The notes: generated by a model from the sequence alone, not told the origin. 64,000 bases of DNA from Alopecurus myosuroides (GCA_028641055.1 CM054063.1:175136697-175200696), one strand, 5' to 3'; counted from the stretch's first letter, positions 21,357 through 35,600 are shown. Numbers and translations are program-made.

Positions 21357-22200
21357 AGCATCCCTAAGCTTAGTTATACTCGTCCTCGAGTAGGTAAAAT
21401 GATAAAAACAAAATAATTTCTGAGGTGACATGCTACCAACATAAACTTAATCATCATATTTGTAAAAGCACTTGTAAGCTGAGATCATAGTACTCTAAAT
21501 ATCGACATGATAGATATAATTCTAACAATGAAACTGAGCAATTATGTTGCATCTTAAAAAGTAACACAAACAAAAGATCATGAATTATAATGCACTTGAT
21601 AATTATACGTTTGTTTCGAGCATAAACAAAACATCGCAAAGTGGTATTTTGCTTGTCCTTAAAAGTGGAGGAAAACATAAATGCCAGGACACCTTCAAAG
21701 TTCAAGTGGTGACTACAAACAAATAATTTCAGAGCAGGTAATCATATATCATGAATCAATCAATAATAATCTTTGGGACTAATGCACATTATACTCAGAA
21801 TGACATCTACACTCTCTTAATTGTGCATAAAGTTAGAATATGAAGACTCGACATAAAAGTAAAAGAAAGGCCCTTCGCAGAGGGAAGCAGGGATTAACTC
21901 ATGTGCTAGAGCTTTTTATTTTATTAAACAGAGGTATTGAATACATTTTTTAGAAAGGTGTATACTTATGTCAACGAATGGTAAACAGACAATGCAGTAC
22001 GTCACAAGCCAACTAGACTTTACAAGAGCGGCTCCCAATGAAGGACGCAACTGGGGTCAGAAGGTCATCCCTTTACAGAATTATGCTTTGGCTGATATAT
22101 CAGGGGCAAAAATAATAAAGAGAATTTAATAGTAACCAATTTTGGGGCTGGGAACCCCGCTGCCAGCTCCTCTATCATTTTGGAAAAGCGGATGTGCCAC
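21357..22200 (-). repeat. Internal non-coding part of the copy A element
   Basis: AT-rich, non-coding, directly continuous with the LTR start at 21356. It carries CTCGTCCTCGAGTAGG, which on the minus strand is a purine-rich stretch ahead of the LTR. No ORF or domain. The element's other LTR is not identified. Confidence 0.45.
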
Positions 22201-22477
22201 TAGTCCAGGGCCCCCGTCCGGGTCCCCTCCGGACTCAGTGTATGTGACAGATTTCTAAGATCCTGGGGTTTTGTTTCGTCCAATTCCGAGAATATTTCCA
22301 TAACAACTTTTCAGAAACCAAACACAGCAGAAAACATGAACTGGCTATGTGACATCTTGTTAATAGGTTAGTCCCAGGAAATCCATAAAAATGACATAAA
22401 GTGTATAGAAAACATATAGCATATGGCATGAAAACAACATGGAACATCAGAAATTATAGATATGTTTGAGACGTATC
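22201..22477 (-). repeat. LTR-type repeat fragment copy A2
   Basis: A partial second copy of the repeat at 21080-21356, starting TGATACGTCTC on the minus strand at 22477 and breaking off after about 277 bp. Same orientation as copy A. Confidence 0.65.
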
Positions 22478-24015
22478 AATGCTAAGCAAATTCTGACAAT
22501 GCCAACGCTACACGCACAAGTTTACAGCCTACTTGCTGAGTTGATCAGGGTAACATAGCCAATTATGTAGGTCTCGCTAGATACATGACATCATAGTACG
22601 AATCACGAGGCGACCATCGGATGACAACAAGTGGAGTGGTATTGCCCCCCGGGGGGTAACAAATCCACACTCTTTTATAAATCATAAGGAAAATGAATAT
22701 TTTCACAATAAAAACAGATATGAATATTTATATTCATAAAGCTAGTATTGATAAAATTATTTTATAAAGTACGAATAAAACATAATGATGAGTGGAAACT
22801 TATCATATCAAATTTCTTGGTGTTGTCGTTGGATCAATTAGCAAGATTATTCTGCTAAGTGTAATTAATTTTTGATTATTAGAGTAATCAGAAATATTAC
22901 AAGTATCGGTATTAAGTCACTCGTGTTAATGAATCAAGAAAGAATTTCGTTTTCATTATATAAAGTGAGGGGACTTAAAAGTAAGTGGGAGCTGAGTATA
23001 ATCTTTTAATTTGTCTTGGACTAATTTTAAAAAATTACCTCAGGAAAAGATTTAAAAGGTTTTAAATGCATTATCATAAAGTGCCGTATTAAATTCAGGA
23101 TCTATGAGATAGATTCATAAATTTAATAAACATGAATATGATGGGTGTGCTAAGTGTAACTCTGAAAGAAATTTTCAATTACATTGAGATAAAATTATTT
23201 TATCTCAAAAGAAAAGTGACATGATATTTTGCAATAGACATGATCTTCGTAGTTATTGGTGAGCAAAATATAGAAGGTTGAAATCAAATCATAATATTTT
23301 GTGATTTGACCAATCTCATAGTCATATAAGGAAAGCACATAAGAACCTGTTATTTTCCGTTGACTAAAATTGTTTTAGTCAATCTGGTATAAAGGAGAAA
23401 AACTGAAAGAATTTTTTCTTATATAGTTAATTGTTTGTAATAAAACCCAGGTATATTATGGTGAGAAGTTTCTCACAGAAATATTCAACGGTAATATTAC
23501 AAGGTAAAAAACAACTCAGTGGAATTTTGTATAGCTACAAATAACATTGTGAGAAGTATTCACATATGTATTTGTGGTGGAATTGCAAAATCAAACCTTT
23601 ATTGATTTTAGCTTAGATTATAATTCTTCAATTGATAATATCGTATGTTGTATAATTATAAACATTAGAGTATTATGAGTGAACTCTATAGTATTTTGTA
23701 GACAGTTGAACACAATGTTGGACATTGTTAGTTGCAAATTATTGGATAAAGGTCATTCGACTTAGTGAGGTTTCAAACAATAATACGATAATTCATTTGG
23801 AGATGCTTGAATTATTAATGTTGTCATGGAACTAGGTTCATACAAATCCAATTCCTAAGAAATCCAAACACAAGTTATCACAAATTGATTAGATCTAAAG
23901 GTGAAAGACAAAAGTCTAAAGTACCACATGCATGGGCGAGTAACACCGGAATTCTATAGGTGTTATGCCATCATACTAACTAGAGTATTAATTGACTCTA
24001 GTGCATGCAGGAGAC
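22478..24015. other. AT-rich relic ahead of copia 3' LTR
   Basis: No intact ORF. The end (GCATGCAGGAGAC just before 24016) resembles the purine-rich tract that precedes copia LTRs, so this is probably degenerate copia interior. Confidence 0.4.
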
Positions 24016-25995
24016 TGTTGGAGGTATGCTCTAGAGACAATAATATGCAGTTACTATTCTATCCAAGTTTAGAATTAAGTTTATGTCATCATGCTACAAC
24101 CGCTTTAACATTTGAAAAGTGAGTTTTCAAAGGAAAATCTTTGTGTGGGTGTGAAGACATAAAAAACAAGAGTTCCTAATATTGTATCTAAGATTATCTT
24201 ATGGTTTCTGAGATTATCATTTTCCTGATCATGGACTTGGAAGAAAGTCTAGTAAAACATAAGAGTTTATTGTTAGGGTAACAATAGTACTCAACCGACC
24301 CAAGTGTATGTTGTTGCTAAAAGAGACTAAACAATCATTATGTGTTTTAGCAAATGCATATGAAGTTAACATTGACTATAATTCTTATACTATGACAATA
24401 TCTAGTGACCGCATGATCGAAATTTATACCTTGGATATCATCAACCGTCTTGCGGTAACTGGGGATTATAACGGTGATATCTGGGTATGACCTAGAAAGT
24501 GTAATGGAACCGAGATCGTTCAAGACTAGTACTTAACTCCTCTAGACGATAGAGAGATACATTATTTGGGCCATCTTAGTATCACCAATGACATATCGTC
24601 TAGCCAGACACAGTGTGATTTATCACAGGGTCATCGGTGATATGGATGAGAAAACAGAACGATATCAGTAAATGAGTTTTATGTGTTATGATCAAAGAGT
24701 TTGATCTAACCAGATCACATAGCCTCATCTTGTGATATAGTTGGTATCATGAAGTTAAGGGAATAAGTCCAGTGAGTAACTTAGAAGGTTCCCTCGTTCT
24801 TTGGGAACATGCAGGAGCCATCATGGACGTCAACGGTCCCGTTGTTGGTTATTGTTCGGTAAGTTCCCAAACTTGTCTGTGTGTTATAAAGCCTTTACGT
24901 GTCACACGCTCAAGCCATGCCAACCTTTTATTGAGAGAAATAATATGTTATTATTGGTTTTATGAATGTTCTATGTCGTTATGCTATCACAGAAACAAGT
25001 CTGGTGTCAATCAGAGTGGTTTTAGAGAAGTTACTATAAGAGAGAAATTATGCCGGTGTTAGGCAAAATTTATATGAGAGGTATCGGAGGACATGAGATA
25101 TCCTGGGGTGTTAGAAATGTGTTTCTAACATCGTTAGATAATATCGATGATTTTATCTATAGAGGTAAAGTGGTTCCGAAGGAGTTTTGGGGACTTTCCA
25201 TATAAGGAAGAAGTATCGGGAGGGGGAAGATTTACCCCTCGTGGCCGAACCCTATTTTAGGGGGATGCTAGGTTGGCCCCACTAGGTTCACAAGTTGGTA
25301 CTCGTCATCCCGTAATTTTTATGGAATTTATTGGAGAGAAAAAGAGAAAAGAAACAAAGGGAAAAAGAAAAATGAAGGGAGAGAGGAGGTGAAGGAGGAC
25401 TCCACCTCCGAGTCCGAGTGGAGATTGGAGGAGGGTGCGACCACGACCTCCTATTCCCTCTAGGACTCGTCCCCTCCCTCTTTGGCAAGTCTCTCCTCCC
25501 TCGCACTATATAAAGCACCCCGAGGCTTATAGAAAAATACACAATTGGCTCTCAAGCCTCTCTCTCTAATAGAACTAAAGGACCTAATTAGATCTTCTAA
25601 TTAGAGATCCTCTAATTGAATTAGAGCCTCTTCTAATCGGATTTGAGTTATACTCTCCTGATTATATCTAGCTCTAATTATCTCTTCCCTCTCATGTGTT
25701 GAGAACTTCCAGATTCATAATAGCTCTAATCACAGTTGATTAGAGATTCCAATTAGTAATGCCGAAAAGTTGTCTCTCTTTGTCGGTGCCGAGTCATGAA
25801 CGGCGCAAAGATGACAGGTTGACATCAGCGTACGTGTACACACCATAAGAGGCATGACACTTGTAATCCTTGACGAGGAAATACTTAGCCACATCCTTGC
25901 ATCTAGGCCTAGTTGTGAGGATCTACGATTGTTCAGAACTTTTCTACGACTACATCGAATCCACCGCCCGGTGAGTCATGATCCCGATACTCGCA
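24016..25995 (+). repeat. Copia-type 3' LTR, degenerate
   Basis: Starts TGTTGGAGGTATGCTCTAGA after a purine-rich tract, resembling the start of abundant grass copia LTRs (TGTTGGAAATATGCCCTAGA type, from memory). It has a TATA box, TATATAAA at 25507-25514, in CGCACTATATAAAGC. The right edge is approximate, just before the next repeat at 26004. No coding sequence; ORFs within are chance. Confidence 0.55.
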
Positions 25996-26003
25996 TGTAT
26001 GGG

Positions 26004-26728
26004 TGATACATCCATTTTGCATCACTATTTTATATCATAATTTTCTGTTATTCATCGATATATTTCATGTTATGATGCATCCCTTATGTTATTTTATCTT
26101 ATTTTACATGTTTTATAATTTTTGGAGAATAAACACCGGGACCAGAAATCTGATGGAAAAAGCACCGCCGAGATACCATATTTCAGAAGATCATAAGAAG
26201 AAGGAGGACATCCGGGGGTTCCTAAAAGTTCAGAGGAGGAACCCAGCCAGAAGGAGAGCCGGAGGGGGGCCACCAGGGGCCCACACCTAGGGGTGGCGCG
26301 CCCCCTGGCCGCGCCACGTAGCGGTGTGGCCACCCTGGCCCATCTCTAGGGGGTATTTTTCGCGTGCTTGGCCCCAGGGAACCTTAAACCTCATTCCATC
26401 TTTGAAGAATTATTCCGCCGTCGCCGCGGGGTGGACAACACCCGAGAGAGAAAAGCTCTTTGGCAGGGAGAAATCTGCCGGGGAAATTCCTCTCCGGGGA
26501 GGGGAAATCACCGCCATCGTCACCAGCATCGCTCCGGGCATCATCAAGATCGTCATCACCAACAGCACCGTCATCCCTCTGTAAAAATTAGGGGCCTCTA
26601 TCGTTGTTTTGCATTAGATCTCTCTCCCGGTGTGGATTACTTGTTAGTAGTTGATGCTTGTGAGATTTATCGGTGTTTGCACTTTATGACCAGATTGTTA
26701 TGATCCATTATATCTCCTCTGATTATGA
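26004..26728 (+). repeat. LTR-type repeat, plus-strand copy of 1-587
   Basis: Starts TGATACATCCATTTTGCATC and matches the inverted copy at 1-587. It appears to be cut at 26728, where a Helitron-like 5' end begins; the sequence resuming at 38761 (TCACTTGAATTT) could be its continuation. Confidence 0.55.
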
Positions 26729-27349
26729 TCCACTAGCAAAAATGCCCGTGCGTTGCTACGGTAGAATATTTTGTGTGGCTTACAAAATTTTACTCCTTGA
26801 AATCAGTTTGTAAGTTAAATTTTGCAACATTGTTTTCATCCTATATTGTCGGTACCAGTTGAATTTCCTAATTATCCACTATGTATAATAAATAATCATC
26901 TTTTTTTCATGCGTCATCACATTGATGTCAGATCGGAAGATCCAAAACACCAACACCAAAAAAACATTCAGTGGCATCATAAGCATTAAAATGCATTCCT
27001 GATGATCTAAACTGGGTCATATCTAAGCATTCAATTGCAATACATGCCATCTTATTCCTGGTCGTTCGCGGGCGTTCTGATCGCCAGACCCTCCACCTCC
27101 TCCTGCAGCTGGCTAGCATATTCAAGGTCGACATGATCTGTTCAGTCCGAAGCTATTGAGGGTTCTGCTGCTCCTATACAGCTTCTGCTCTCTCCATGTT
27201 AGAGATGTTGAGCTCTCAGAAGCACCAGGAGCCATTCCACCTTGATCGATTGATAAAAGGGTCTCCTAATAATCATCAGTTTTTTTAAAACGGTTTTAGG
27301 CTCTGTTTGTAAATAGTATCATGTATCCACATTTTAATCTGAAGTGTAC

Positions 27350-28060
27350 CTTCCTAGCTTCCTCTTGCTACCTTACCAAAAATCACATCCTTTGCTTGCT
27401 GGAAGTGGCGGCAGGATTGTTTGCTTGGGGGGCGCTCTTCCGACGAAGCGACTTGCCCACACATGGACAAGTGAATCGAGGCAGCCGGGTTACAGAAATT
27501 GGTGAAGCGTGGCGTGGACTCCCGGGGCTGTGCAGTGATGATGCAACGGCTTTCAGTAACAAATGAACTGAACTTCTGAACAACTACGGATCTGAACTGC
27601 CCCCAAGAAGGCAACATCGTCGGTGGCCGGTCCGAGGTTCGGAGGCCACTATGATTTCGGAGTTGCGCACCTTGCAGTCCATAGCGGTGAGCCTTGGAAT
27701 CCTGGCGGGTCTTGTCGGATTCCCGAGAGCGACGCAGGTCAGCCACCAGGTCGACAGGGACTGTGGACTTCCGTCATAGCTTATCCAGAGCGGGCGAGCT
27801 CACTCGAAGGGATTGAAGGGCACTGGGCCTCTCGACCAGTGCGAGGTTGCTGGGAGGGTCAATGACTCAAAGGGCTCAAGGCGATCAGGGAGGTCGGCTC
27901 CGCCTGGAGGTGAACGACGTGGTCACGCCCTTGGCTATCATATCCGAAGCCATGTCCGGCCTCGAGTACAACGCCCTCGAGGTGCTCAACTGAGTTTAAC
28001 ATTAAGGTCACGCAGCACCGATAGCTTGCCATTGCGAGCCGTCGGTAGTGCGTGACCTCT
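27350..28060 (+). other. GC-richer gene-like fragments inside Helitron
   Basis: Codon-like GC-rich sequence in an otherwise AT-rich region, for example a short open stretch near 27910-27992 reading VNDVVTPLAIISEAMSGLEY. I do not recognise a family. It may be a captured exon; no splice structure could be fixed. Confidence 0.3.
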
Positions 28061-28245
28061 TCAAACAGCCTGTCGTCGTCCCCTTATGACTTCAATCCCT
28101 GCCCTTTTTTTTGTCTGCGTAGTCGTCATAGGTGGCCATGGCGAGTCACCGGCGGTGTGGCCTTCTGGAGCATCCCAATGTCGTCAACGGTTTGTGCAAT
28201 ATCAATTATAATCACTAGTCATGAACTCGTGCAACTGCACGGGCT

Positions 28246-29570
28246 AGCTATTGAAGTTTACAAACTTGTAGGAATCAAAAGCTAAATCACTTAGAAAATA
28301 TGCTTTAAATATCATCATTTTTCTTCATTTCTTACTCTAGTTTGTACAATGACTTTCATCACAACTCAAGAAACTATATATTTGTAGTATCACGATTCCT
28401 ACAAACCTATAAAAAATAAAGTGACATCATTGCATGAAACTAAACTCCATGAATTTCGGTAAATGTGAACATTTCAGTAAATTATGGTAAATTCTGCATA
28501 TGATAGTCATTTGTGATTCTCCTCGCACATAATTAATCATGCTGACAACTTGTATAACTGAAAAATAATCGAGATACGACAGGGGACAGCAATATTTTTC
28601 ATATTGTAGGAATAATTCTATGGTTATTTCATCAAATTATTGTAATCCTTCAATATTAGATATTACATCATGTCAATTTGAAGGTAACTATTTTTTGTAT
28701 AAACTTCCAAGTTGAATTACATGATTTCATAATAGATCCTTGTAATACAAATAGAAGTTGTCATTGTTAGTACTAAAGATCAGGTGCCTTCTTACTGCAC
28801 GGTGGGATTTGCATGTAGAATTTCAGAGAACAGTATTTACAAAATTTGTCACATCGTCATCCTTACAATGGTATCGATGTAATAATGTATATTGGCATGA
28901 ACTCTGTCTGGTCCACACAACTATATAGTAAGTTAATAACCAATAAATTGACATTCCAATACACACAAAGAAAACATAACCGCATGTCCACTGTAGTGTT
29001 GTATCCTAGCACAAAGCTGTAGCAGCCCCCTCATGCAGATTCTACCGGATGGACAACAAAAGAAAAAGGGTTGTAGCAATAATACAAAGCTTTATCATAC
29101 ACCTAATGCGAACTCTACCTGACAGATGACAAAGAAAATATCAATAGAATAATATAGACATATAGTATCATGGACAAAAGAAAATATTTAATTAATATGT
29201 CAAAAATTCGAACGAACATATTGTTCTTAATTATTAAGATGTGTGTAGCTGTATTATACATTTTAGAGCTATTGTAACAGCTGATAAAGAAGATGCTAAA
29301 AAAGTATTAGTGTTTAGACCCGGCGGGTAGCAACCAAGTGCATTCCTATCTTTTTTATGACTCGATATCTTTGTTTCTTTTTTAAAACAAAGTTCATATT
29401 GGTGCACGTACTGCATGTATCTAGAAAAACATAGTTACAATATAATCTAATATTACGGTATTGCTAATCTTTTACATAAAGGATATATTAGGTAGTACTG
29501 CACTATCTGCATGTGGGAATTATTCTCAAACGAAATTTGGCACGCATAAATTAAGAATTACTTCTATAAA
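28246..29570. other. AT-rich, no gene seen
   Basis: Non-coding AT-rich sequence within the Helitron-like element. No recognisable motif apart from the Helitron-end-like motif that precedes it at 28213. Confidence 0.4.
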
Positions 29571-29574
29571 GGAT

Positions 29575-30330
29575 GGGAGGGTAGTTTGTCTCTGCCGATC
29601 GTCCACGCTGCGCTTCCCTCGCGCGCGTTGCTCCTGGACATGCCATGTGTCCTCGTCGGATTGGCCGCGCGCGAAAGGAGAAAACCTAGATCCCGACCTC
29701 GCTCTCTCCCCTCTCTCCCTCGACTCAGTCCACCCCCACCCGCCTCTCCTCCAAAAGCTCCTGCGGCGCGGCGACCACCCGAATACGGCGCCTCCACCAC
29801 TCGTTCTCTCTTCCCGCGCCTCTTCCTCTCTCCACAGGCCGCCGCCGCCGCCGCCGCCCTCCACCTCTCCCTCTCCTGCACGTCTGCCCTCATCCTCCGT
29901 CTCTTCCTATCCTTTCCCAGTCCCCACCCCATCCCCTTCTCCCCCAGTCCGCCTTCTCCACGGGAGGACTTGTCTCCCCTGCTCCGGGCGAGGCGGTGCA
30001 CAGGAGGCGGGTAGAGCAGCATGGTGGCGGGGCTCGGAGCCTTCTACGAGTGGTGGGGGCTGGACGCAGGTGAACCACGAGGGCGGCACTGGACTGCAGG
30101 GGAGGCTCTCGCCCTGTCTCCCTCCCGCGTGAGACGCGACGGCTCCGGCCTGGGATGATGGGAAGGAGAGGGGTGAGCTCCATGGCTAGACGTGGAGCAA
30201 GAAGGGCGGTGGGATAGATTTTGTGGCCGTGATGTTGGATCTCGAGGTGGGGAGGCCCTCGCCGCTAGCTTCCTATTCATCTCCTTTTCCACGAGCTGCT
30301 CGTCATCTTCCTCGTCAGGTGCCAGCGCCG
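29575..30330 (+). other. CpG/pyrimidine-rich block resembling a plant gene 5' end
   Basis: A sharp GC island with CTCTCTCCCCTC runs and a GCC microsatellite near 29840, as in grass promoters and 5' untranslated regions. Overlapping ORFs exist in most frames on both strands, as expected from GC richness, and none shows a known domain. It could be the captured 5' end of one of the gene fragments that follow. Confidence 0.35.
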
Positions 30331-31237
30331 CATTCTGCCTCCCTGCGTGAGATCCTCATTCTGGTTCCTCCCACCCCCCGATTGATTTCATTTTATTTTG
30401 ATGCCGAGGAGCTTTCTACACCAATGTTAACAGCTACCGGTATTGATGATCTATTGCTTCTACACCAATGTTGACAGCTGCCAGTATTGCAGTGCTGCAG
30501 GTATGATCATCCTCTCCACCGCCCTTTTCCATCTCCCTCATGTTGTACTCTGCTTTGATGTTTAGGTCTCTCAACTCCACATGTTATTTTCTGCAATTTT
30601 TTTCTATATGTATGCACGATTCTTATGCCTAGGAACCCAGTGTTTGGTTATTTCTACGGGGTGGTTTAATTATACCTTCGGTCAAGTTTTTTTTTATATG
30701 AACTAACCAATTTTTAATGAGATGCTTGAGAAAAAAGATTAATTTTTTAATGAGAGATGCTTGATGAATTGCTTGCAGGAAGCAGGCTCTAAGGATGTGC
30801 AATTTCGCAGTTGCTGATTTAATTGTTCAAATGGTAGTCGCATTGGTATGTTCTCAATGCCATTACGTTTCCAGATTTCAATTTTATTCGAACCAATCAA
30901 TTTTGAATGAGCGATGCATGAGAAGAAAAGAGACCATGAACCATCTATTTGCATTTGACAAGTTATGGTTCGCTTAGAGCTTGATTTGAAGGTGTATTTA
31001 TGGGTGTAGTGGCTGCTATTTTGGATTTAATTTGAATGTGGTGCAGATCTCGAGGAAGGTCCTGCTCGACAATAATAGTTTGCTAGACGACAGGCTAAGA
31101 GGTAATTTGAGAATTTGCATGTTTAGTCGACATATTTGATTTACATTGTGTTTGCCTGGTTTAGTTTCTTCAAATTATCCAACACAAAATGTAGTAATAC
31201 GAAGCATTCACTTTGCAGGTCAGCTCTTGAGCTTCAC

Positions 31238-31320
31238 ATGATTACCGAGCTGATGTCTATGCATTCAGAGTAGTTCTGGCAGAGCTCGTTACTATCCTCT
31301 GTGCACTTGTGATATGACCA
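31238..31320 (+). pseudogene. Possible receptor-kinase fragment (subdomain IX)
   Basis: One frame reads DYRADVYAFRVVLAELVT, close to the DVYAFGVVLAELVTG segment of plant receptor-like kinases, with Arg in place of the usual Gly; a stop follows about ten codons later. No other kinase motif is clearly recognisable nearby. A small, decayed piece, consistent with capture by the surrounding element. Confidence 0.4.
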
Positions 31321-31969
31321 GGTAACTAATCCAATCGTAAGACCATTGCTGAAATGTATGGATTTGTTAGGTAATTACTATGAATTGAAGTTTAAAAGAT
31401 GTTGAGAAGGGGTTTAAGTCCATATGTATTGGCTGTCGTGTTGATGCATACCTTGCAATTGCAGCAACGCTCTGTGACCCCAACATGGATCGACACGACA
31501 ATGGTGCCACCGACGGCTTGGCTCAGAAAGTTCCTGCGTCAAGTAACCGGGATTTCCTCTTCTTGCAATAAGGTCAGCAGCAGCAATGTTGTTATGCAAG
31601 CCTTTTCCTGTAATATTTTTTGTTCCTCGCTCCTTTAATCAAGAAATTAATTATCTCACGCTTCTTCTAGAGCTTAGTCGTGTTTATATTGCGTGCATGA
31701 CTTTCTTTAATAAAATGAAAAAGTGTTGGGCTGTTAAGTGAGCTCACTGATTCACCAAAACAGGTTGGTTCATGTGAATTACAGGTTACTTCTTAAATTA
31801 TTCCATCTCATAAGTGAAGAGCATTTCTAAAATCAATCCAGGGAGTACTACATCACATCAAGTTACCTTACTAAAACACTTCACCCTCAAACAAACTAAT
31901 GGTTCCATATGCCAATTCTGAAGTGCAACACGCTGGGAAATGTTGTCCTAATTGGCTAATTCTGATTTA

Positions 31970-32360
31970 AAGGGAGGTTTTGTTTGTTGACAAGTTTGAG
32001 AACTTGGCAAACTATCGAGCCCATTATGAGTGGACGGGTCCTGAGATATGGGAGCAAACTAAGGGGACCCTTAATGCCTTTGTTGCTGCAGTTGGTACTG
32101 GTGGCACGATTGTTGGAGTCTCACGATGTCTGAAGTTTTGCATTCTTATTTTTTTTATTTCTTCTATATGTTTTCTTCTTGGATCAACAATTTTTTTAAT
32201 TGCTATGATATTCCTTATTTAGAAAATAACATAAATGTCCGATGCTTTCTAATGGACCCCACTTGGATCTGGTTTGTTTAGTAAGGTAGCTTGATGGGTT
32301 ATGTACACAAAAGAGGGGTCGAGGACAAAAGGCTTAAGAATCCCTTCCAATAAGTTGTGA
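31970..32360 (+). pseudogene. Cysteine synthase (OAS thiol-lyase) gene fragment
   Basis: An exon-like stretch (about 31980-32134) reads KFENLANYRAHYEWTGPEIW and AFVAAVGTGGTIVGVS, the conserved substrate/PLP-region segment of plant cysteine synthases. After an intron-like AT-rich gap, about 32250-32345 reads LGSGLFSK and MYTKEG, matching the following segment of the same family but with a stop and shifted frames. The N-terminal PLP-lysine part and the C-terminus are not seen. Two adjacent exons retained in order with decay indicate capture of genomic, unspliced DNA. Confidence 0.7.
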
Positions 32361-32699
32361 TACCTTTTGTTGCTGATGCTACTCCTATGGATTAGGCTCG
32401 GTCTAGCAAGATGGACTCCATTTTTTTTCGAGGACCTACTACTATTGTTTTTCTTCCTATCTCAGAATCTATCCGGTTCAGACCGGCCTCAAATAAAATC
32501 CCAGTTGCCTGCAAGCTATGGTTCTTATAAACTCTTTGGCAATCCGCACTTCTACTTAAAATAACCTGAATATGGAAAGAGTACTTTCTTAATATTTTAG
32601 ATAGTAAATTATATGAAATTATAGGATGGCAGCTTAACTGTTAGATTCAAATAGTATATTCTTTTTTATTGTTTTGAGCTAGATATTGTTGGATTCTAA

Positions 32700-35600
32700 C
32701 TTTTTTGTGCGTCATTCAGCACACCCATCCACTGCAATCGGCCCTCCTGTCGAGGTCCTCTCTCCTCTGGCAATTTCCGAGCTTACTGGTGCCAGATTTG
32801 ACGATGAAGAGAATGATTGGGTCATCTCAAGTTCACTTTCTTGCGTTCTGCGGTCTGGTTGAGGTTCATCTCCAAGGAACCATCCTTTTCGTGCTTTCCT
32901 GTTGTTAGCATAGTGAATTTGTGTGTGCAGATTAAGTAGACCTTCTGGTTTTTTCCTATTTTGTTTCAGGTCCTGGCTGCGTTGTATGGGGAAAAATAAT
33001 TTCAGAGGGCACCGGTAATATTGCCGAGAAACCATTATTGATTAGAACTTTATTATGCATTTCTGTTGGCGGGCACACGTTTGATGCTAATTTTCTCTGC
33101 GTGTGTCTTGTGTTTGTGGTCAGGTATAAGAAGGAGATGCTTGGGAAGCACATGTGGAAGTTCACCGCGTTGTGCATTTCACAATGCAGGCCGTGGCGTC
33201 GAGGGTGATCCTCTGGTTCCAGCACCGGGGCTGGAGGCAGCGAGCAATGCAATGTCATGGAGATACTACTTTCTAAGAGGTGGCTTATGTTTTATTTTCA
33301 AAGTTATATTCCTTAATGCGTACGGGAATTGTTGTGTCCTTTCATTTAGTCAAGACAAGTACCATGGAAATCATATAGCTTGGTGCTTACAATTATAGCA
33401 GCTTTGTGTATTCTGGACTTTTGTGGGATAGACATATATATAGTACTGGCGTTAAGTAGATGGGATTTATTTAATCTGGTAAGATGATATAAAAAATAAG
33501 GGTATGTTCAAGTTTGAGCTCAGGTGCAATGCACTAAACATGGATGTGTATGTTCTTTTCGGGAGTGGGGCGGAAACCCTTATTGGCCAATTGACAGAAT
33601 AAACACCTTGCTAAATTCAACTGCTGTGTTGCATGGGAATCCAAGTTGCTACAGAGCCACATGGGCTCAAAATAGATTTTAGCTATGCACTTCATGCTGG
33701 ATGTATAGCTATATTGACTTTCAGTTTATAACATTTCTTACTGGATAATAGTGTTTTATGAGGTCAATCTATGTAATCAACGAAGGTAGGATATACTAGG
33801 TTTTTATTCTAATCAGAGATATGCCAGAATACTTTTTTCGTTCTTATTGTGTCTATTATTCTTAATCAATTGTTTTTATAGTGATATATAATAATTTGAG
33901 TATTTCTTCCGCAGTTGTCCCAACAGATTTGACCATCAGATCTTACAGTACTGCTTCTTGACATTTTGTTTTTTCATGTTCTTATGCAAATCATAGTGAG
34001 TTCATGTAACATGTCTTTCTGAACGCTGACAACACTGCACCTATATCTGTTTTATCGATCCATGTGCTTCTGTTACACCCTGTATCATCTATGTGTTATA
34101 AATTGAAGATTTCTCTTTTTTGTTTTGAAGACTAGAGAAGCTGAGAATACGTGCAATGAGTTTTTGTCTGGCCAATTAATAGTTGGTTCGTTCTTAAGAC
34201 ATGCTTACCAACTATTCTTGTCGTGAACTTCTGCATCTGGTTATATTTGTAAGATAATCCCGTGATTTGTTCTTTGAAGGTTCTGACAAAACATGTTCCG
34301 GTTTTTGTAAGAAGTGCTCTGACAGTGACCATAGCTGACCATAGCTGGGATCGTTAAAGAAGTCGTCACAATTTTGGTAATTTATCTCACACGCTATAAT
34401 CATGCGCTATAAATTAATCTATGTTCATGCTTATTTCTGTGACTTGTAATGACATAAACAATCGGACAGGTTGCCGCAATTTTCTTCAATGATTCATTTA
34501 CCTGGTTGAAGGGACTCGGGCTGGCAACAATATATTTGGTATTCTATTCAATTTGTACAAGTGAGTAAAAAATCCATTTTCGTGGGTCCAATTTTATTTC
34601 CGAGCAACTAGCAGGAGCCCTAGGTTCAGTATTTTTACCGCCCCAGGTTATCTTATTACAAGTTCATAGTTGGTGACTTCAAATTTGTCACAATGCTGGT
34701 AACTTAAAGTCAGTTGTACATGCCAACTTTATTTGGGGCGTAAATTGATGAATAGGCGCTAAACTTGTTTCTATATAAGTTTATCAATCTACATTTCATG
34801 ACTTGCAAGTCAATGAACTTTCTGTGCCATCCCACTTTATACATAGATAACTGTGAAAAGACTGATCGCAAAAGATTCGAGAGACCGATCAATTTAATTA
34901 AGAGTAGCCAGTATAGAGTGACTGATCTGCTCTTAATGTTGTATAGAAGTTCAATTTCTTTCTATGCCAAAACACTCTTAATGTTGTATAAAAGTTCAGT
35001 TTCTATCTATGCGAAAACAAAAAAGCACACCCAGTTTGTAACTTATGCCAGTGTTGAATGATGTGGCAAAATAGAATATGTGATCCTTTTACTTCAGTTT
35101 GCTGCTTAGTTATGAAGTTGGCTACCCAATGTAATTCAGAATGTACCTCCAAACAATCTTACTTTCTTTATGTTCTTGAGATCAGCTAATGTGAGATCAG
35201 TTTGAGTTGAGAGCTTGCAACCTAGATCGATTTTTGTTACGGCTGTTAATGGCTAGGTAACCTTTTCCATTCACATCTATGCTGATGACCGACAATCAGT
35301 TCATAGTGTATTGCTATGGCCTTTCCTTTGGTTTCTATTTAGGTTTACCTTACATAACTAACTCTTCATAATTAACATACATAGTTTGTTTCGTTTTTCA
35401 GGATTCATATGTGTGCTTTTCCCCTTGTATGGAGCTTATCGGATTCTCAAGCTGAATAATTTTACATTGATAGTGTTGTACAGAAGGTAACCAAACCGGA
35501 GTGCAAGTTTCTCCCAAGTGTTTCCCCTTAGTTAATAAAACTAAATCACAAGAAAGATAAATGTATTTGTCTCTATTCAGCTTAGTTTTGACACCACGGG

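Noticed and set aside
28213..28245. TCACTAGTCATGAACTCG..., a second possible Helitron 5' end
   Set aside because: Resembles the 26729 end, but no separate 3' terminus was found for it and the flank does not fit as well; kept only as an alternative start.
29461..30292. ORFs up to 223 codons in the GC-rich block
   Set aside because: Present in most frames on both strands; low-complexity Pro/Ser/Arg composition, no domain.
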